Shown here piece by piece: positions 61,159-64,000 of a DNA stretch of 64,000 nt (the first letter of the stretch is position 1; each line of letters opens with the position of its first letter). The DNA is from Comamonadaceae bacterium. Lineage in GTDB: Bacteria; Pseudomonadota; Gammaproteobacteria; Burkholderiales; Burkholderiaceae_C. Where the stretch lies: NCBI GenBank assembly GCA_947450645.1, contig CANFWH010000001.1, positions 124,001 to 188,000 on the forward strand, written 5' to 3'. The translations under genes were made by a program, and so were the position numbers. The notes under the pieces were generated by a model. It did no database searches. It was not told the origin of the DNA and saw only the letters and a list, made by a program, of their open reading frames with translations.

Positions 61159-61805
61159 TAAGAATTCTCCAACACAATGCCTTCAATATGGTTCGCCACG
61201 TCTTCGCACTTGTCGGTGATGGTCTCCAAGAGCTCGTAAATCGCCTTGAGTTTGATAACCTCGCGCACTTCGGGCTCTTCGCGAAACAGCTTGCTCATCG
61301 CGCTGCGCATCACGCGATCAGCATCGGACTCTAAGCGGTCGATTTCTTCGCAAGTTTTGAGTGCCGCTTCTGCTGTCTTCGCGTCGGCAATGCTACTCAG
61401 CATTGAGACCGCATCTTTCAAGCGCTCGCAGCACTTCACGCTAATGTCCGTCAAGCGCAAAATTTCATCCGTCGTTTGCTTGAGGTCATACAGCGCCATC
61501 GCTTCGGCGCAGTCTTGGATCAAATCCGCCACGTCGTCCATCGTATTGATGAGCGAATGAATTTGCTCGCGGTCAATTGGCGTAATAAATGTTTTGTGAA
61601 TCAGGCGATTGACGTCTGCCGTGATGCGGTCAGCCGCGTGCTCGGCGTTGTCCACATCGCGGTTGTAACTCTCGCGCAGGTGCGGATCGCTGTAATTGGC
61701 AACTAACTTGGAGAAGGCACGAGCCGCATCCACAATGCAGTCCGCGTGCTGGTTAAACATTTCGAAAAAATTACCTTCTTTAGGTAGTAATTTGCTAAAC
61801 AGCAT
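61158..61805 (-). CDS. DUF47-family PhoU-like protein (Pit accessory protein)
   Basis: The 215-residue helical protein has the DUF47/TIGR00153 pattern MLFSKLLPKEGNFFEMFNQHADCIVDAA, the TFITPIDREQIHSLINTMDDVADLIQD segment near 93-119, and acidic EHAAD/ERLESDAD metal-binding repeats. Such proteins modulate the neighbouring Pit transporter. GGAGCTCC precedes the start. It is upstream of and coupled to pitA. Confidence 0.92.
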   Translation of the reverse strand: MLFSKLLPKEGNFFEMFNQHADCIVDAARAFSKLVANYSDPHLRESYNRDVDNAEHAADRITADVNRLIHKTFITPIDREQIHSLINTMDDVADLIQDCAEAMALYDLKQTTDEILRLTDISVKCCERLKDAVSMLSSIADAKTAEAALKTCEEIDRLESDADRVMRSAMSKLFREEPEVREVIKLKAIYELLETITDKCEDVANHIEGIVLENS

Positions 61806-61842
61806 GGGGGAGCTCCAAGTTAATAAACGATTGCGTTAGATT

Positions 61843-62196
61843 TTACGGGCGAAAGACAAAATAGACCGCGCCCACCAAACACAAGGCCGCCCATAAGTAG
61901 TCCAACTTCATGGGTTGATCCAAATAAAACATCGCAAATGGTACAAAAACCAAAAGCGTAATCACTTCTTGCATAATTTTGAGCTGTGCTACGTTAAAGC
62001 CTGCTAGGCCATAGCCAATGCGGTTTGCAGGCACTTGGAGTAAGTATTCAAAGAGCGCAATCCCCCAACTCACCAACGCAGCAATGTACCAAGGACTTGT
62101 GCTCAAACTCTTTAAATGGCCATACCAAGCGATCGTCATAAAAACATTGGAAGCGATGAGTAATAGGATGGTTTGAGCAGAGAAAGATAATTGCAT
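61843..62196 (-). CDS. DMT-type small membrane protein (DUF486)
   Basis: The 117-residue protein has four helices and the DUF486 features SNVFMTIAWYGHLK near 16-29 and the YLLQVPANRIG segment near 52-62. Family members are like half-sized drug/metabolite transporters and may form dimers. Function unknown. It stands alone between the DUF47 gene and divergent yebC. Confidence 0.88.
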   Translation of the reverse strand: MQLSFSAQTILLLIASNVFMTIAWYGHLKSLSTSPWYIAALVSWGIALFEYLLQVPANRIGYGLAGFNVAQLKIMQEVITLLVFVPFAMFYLDQPMKLDYLWAALCLVGAVYFVFRP

Positions 62197-62262
62197 GATT
62201 CAGCTTTGGAATTGATGTGAGCAAACTAGAGCTTAAATACATTTATAAAAAGGAAAACACAC

Positions 62263-62997
62263 ATGGGCGCACAGTGGAAAGCAAAAGGCAAAGAACTCGC
62301 GGCAAACGCACGCGGTAAATTGTTTGGTCGTTTGGCTAAAGACATCATGCTAGCGGCAAAAAGTGGCGCAGACCCAGCGTCCAACTCTAAGCTACGCCTC
62401 TTTGTCGAGCAGGCTCGCAAGGTCTCTATGCCCAAAGACACGCTGGAGCGAGCGATCAAAAAGGGCTCGGGCATGGGTGCAGATGCAGTTAGTTTTGAGC
62501 ATGTGATCTATGAAGGTTTTGCACCGCATCAGGTGGCCGTGATGGTGGAGTGCCTGACCGACAACGTGAACCGCACGGCGCCCGAAATGCGTGTCCTGTT
62601 TCGCAAAGGACAACTGGGCACATCAGGCTCGGTGTCATGGGATTTCAACCACGTCGGCATGATTGAAGCTGAGCCCATTTTGAAAGACTCTGACCCCGAA
62701 GTCGCGGCGATTGAAGCAGGCGCACAAGATTTTGAAATCGTAGAAATTGAAGAGGGCAGCGATACCAAGCTAGGCACAACGCTATTTTTGACTGACCCGA
62801 CTGACCTCGATTTAGTCAGCCGCGCCCTGCCCGCGCATGGCTATGCAGTGCTCACAGCCAAACTGGGGTACAAGCCTAAAAATCCAGTCGACCCTGCGAG
62901 CCTGAGTGCTGATCACTTGGAAGAAGTCGAATCCTTTTTAGCCGCGATTGATGGTAACGACGACGTGCAAAACGTGTACGTCAGCTTAGGCGGCTAA
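62263..62997 (+). CDS. YebC/PmpR-family protein
   Basis: The 244-residue protein has the family start [43 protein letters not shown] near 64, [23 protein letters not shown] near 83-105 and [11 protein letters not shown] near 124. YebC proteins were named as transcription regulators; recent work supports a role in relieving ribosome stalling at proline-rich motifs. GGAAA precedes the ATG. The 3' end overlaps the convergent folK by 17 bp. Confidence 0.94.
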   Translation: MGAQWKAKGKELAANARGKLFGRLAKDIMLAAKSGADPASNSKLRLFVEQARKVSMPKDTLERAIKKGSGMGADAVSFEHVIYEGFAPHQVAVMVECLTDNVNRTAPEMRVLFRKGQLGTSGSVSWDFNHVGMIEAEPILKDSDPEVAAIEAGAQDFEIVEIEEGSDTKLGTTLFLTDPTDLDLVSRALPAHGYAVLTAKLGYKPKNPVDPASLSADHLEEVESFLAAIDGNDDVQNVYVSLGG

Positions 62998-63454
62998 TCA
63001 ACTGACCGCTTACTGCCGCCAATTGCTCAGCGCTTACCAGCTCAGGCGCTATCTCAGATAGGGGCACAAGCACAAAGGCACGTTGCCACATTCGCACATG
63101 CGGAACAGTGAGCGTGCTACTTTCTATGCGAGCAGCGCCATATAGCAAGATGTCCAAATCCAGCGTACGCGGCGCGTTGTGCAAGTGCGCTCTGTCCTGC
63201 GCCAAAGCACGTCCAGAAAGACTTTCAAGCCGTTGCAATTCTTTAAGTAGTTGATAGATCCCGAGTTCTGTTTCAATTTTTATGACCGCGTTAATGTAGT
63301 CATCACCACTCGCATCCACGGGTTTTGTTTGATAGAGGCTGGAGACCACGACCAGTCTGGTCTGCGGAATACCTCCCACGGCAAGCCTTGCGGCATCTAC
63401 CCTGTGGGCAGGGTCGTCTAAATTAGAGCCCAGCGCTATGTATGCCGTCACCAT
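62981..63454 (-). CDS. folK: 6-hydroxymethyl-dihydropterin pyrophosphokinase
   Basis: The 157-residue protein has [16 protein letters not shown] near 7-22, [25 protein letters not shown] near 43-67 and the signature [11 protein letters not shown] near 103-113. It transfers pyrophosphate to the pterin in folate synthesis. The start within the pcnB 3' end (32-bp overlap) fits the pcnB-folK operon usual in this group. Confidence 0.93.
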   Translation of the reverse strand: MVTAYIALGSNLDDPAHRVDAARLAVGGIPQTRLVVVSSLYQTKPVDASGDDYINAVIKIETELGIYQLLKELQRLESLSGRALAQDRAHLHNAPRTLDLDILLYGAARIESSTLTVPHVRMWQRAFVLVPLSEIAPELVSAEQLAAVSGQLISRLS

Positions 63455-64000
63455 TGGATTTTGGCTTTCTCTTGCGCCTTGGCTTGGCGCTCTTTGCACT
63501 ACTAGCTGTACCAGCCGCCTTAGGTTGCTTTTTAACCTCTTCAATCATCGCCAATCGATCCGTATGATCGGCATCTTGAAAACCTTGCCACCAGCTCGCA
63601 AGTCCCGCCAACTCTGGCGCGGAGGCTTCATCCGATTTGCCGCGCAAGCACAAAAAATCGAATCCTGCTCTAAAGCGTAAGTGCTCCACCAGCGTGTGCG
63701 GCGAGCCACCCGTGCGGCGTTCAAAGCGTGGCTGCATCATCCAAATTTCGCGCATATCCGCGCCCAATTTACCGCGCCCTGATACGTCGCCAATGCGCTC
63801 TTCAAACACGGCGTCCACACTTTCTGCCAGCGCGGGAAAGGTTGGAATTTTGTTGAATGGTTTGGCGCCTTCGCGCCTTGCCACCCAGCCATCAATCACG
63901 TCTTGCCACAGCACGCACGCCAGCAAGTAACTGGGCGCAACGGGCTTGCCGATCTTGACGCGTGCATCGGTGTCCGTCAGCATTCCTTTAACCATAGGTG
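63423..64000 (-). CDS. pcnB: Poly(A) polymerase I, C-terminal part (gene runs off the window)
   Basis: About 192 codons of the C-terminal part are present and the frame stays open to the window edge. The segments PTFPALAESVDAVFEERIGDVSGRGKLGADMREIWMMQPRFERR and LRFRAGFDFLCLRG are the C-terminal arm of bacterial PcnB; it ends in a Lys/Arg-rich tail (KPRRKRKPK) that binds RNA. PcnB adds 3' A-tails that speed RNA decay. The catalytic head lies outside the window. Confidence 0.93.
   Translation of the reverse strand, partial: PMVKGMLTDTDARVKIGKPVAPSYLLACVLWQDVIDGWVARREGAKPFNKIPTFPALAESVDAVFEERIGDVSGRGKLGADMREIWMMQPRFERRTGGSPHTLVEHLRFRAGFDFLCLRGKSDEASAPELAGLASWWQGFQDADHTDRLAMIEEVKKQPKAAGTASSAKSAKPRRKRKPKSNGDGIHSAGL

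Overview
The window looks like a chromosomal segment of a betaproteobacterium of the order Burkholderiales, most likely Comamonadaceae. The evidence is four Bug-type solute receptors, a cytochrome c4-resB pair, pcnB-folK, YebC, a Rep-type helicase and dense short-spaced operons. GC content is moderate by eye. There is no plasmid or phage backbone, rRNA operon, CRISPR array or complete insertion sequence. There is one tRNA gene, Arg-CCG.

Layout. 1-9.2 kb: a galactarate/glucarate catabolic island. The start of garD lies divergently from a LacI-type regulator, followed by kdgD, gudD, a 2,5-dioxovalerate dehydrogenase, three Bug receptors, an RraA-like protein and a Cys-rich unknown. Two near-identical 16-bp palindromes flank the regulator. 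9.1-16.4 kb: B12-type radical SAM protein, resB and cytochrome c4 on the minus strand; engB, a His-rich CobW GTPase and fabG on the plus strand. 16.4-17.1 kb: a frameshifted orphan gene against the 3' end of tRNA-Arg. 17.1-25.5 kb: housekeeping genes (cytochrome c5, YheT hydrolase, cyclic-nucleotide-binding protein, hpf, corA, mtnN, glmU, rep). 25.5-31.6 kb: CoA-transferase, enoyl-CoA hydratase, oxidoreductase, Bug receptor, AEC transporter and a luciferase-like oxidoreductase, interrupted by a composite inverted repeat; then pepN.

34.3-41.8 kb holds the most interesting metabolic locus. A GntR/HutC regulator is divergent from an SsuD-like FMNH2 monooxygenase, an aldo-keto reductase and a flavin reductase. 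These meet, tail to tail, a GH31 glycosidase, a sugar ABC ATPase and a single ABC permease. The set resembles the oxidative desulfonation (sulfo-SMO) route for sulfoquinovose. However, the glycosidase lacks the obvious sulfonate-binding residues, and the transporter lacks a binding protein and a second permease. 41.8-46.5 kb: FAH-family hydrolase, TetR regulator with a palindromic operator, large acyl-CoA dehydrogenase, DUF2147 protein and enoyl-CoA hydratase. 46.5-50.8 kb: holA, lptE and leuS. 50.8-54.6 kb: a bufferin-type peptide operon (DoxX, BufC, BufB, BufA) next to a TlpA-like thioredoxin and an ECF sigma/zinc anti-sigma pair. 54.7-64 kb: cold-shock-type RNA-binding protein, NHL propeller, exonuclease, RhlE-like helicase, chrA, TM2 protein, pit/DUF47 phosphate pair, yebC, folK and the 3' part of pcnB.

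A pattern crossing gene boundaries is a quasi-palindromic 32-bp repeat (AAGCC-N10-WGGCTT with a GAGTGCC flank). It occurs at a dozen or more places, nearly always inside coding sequence and in the same reading phase, encoding Q-A-x-x-x-x-A-S. I know of no described element that matches it.
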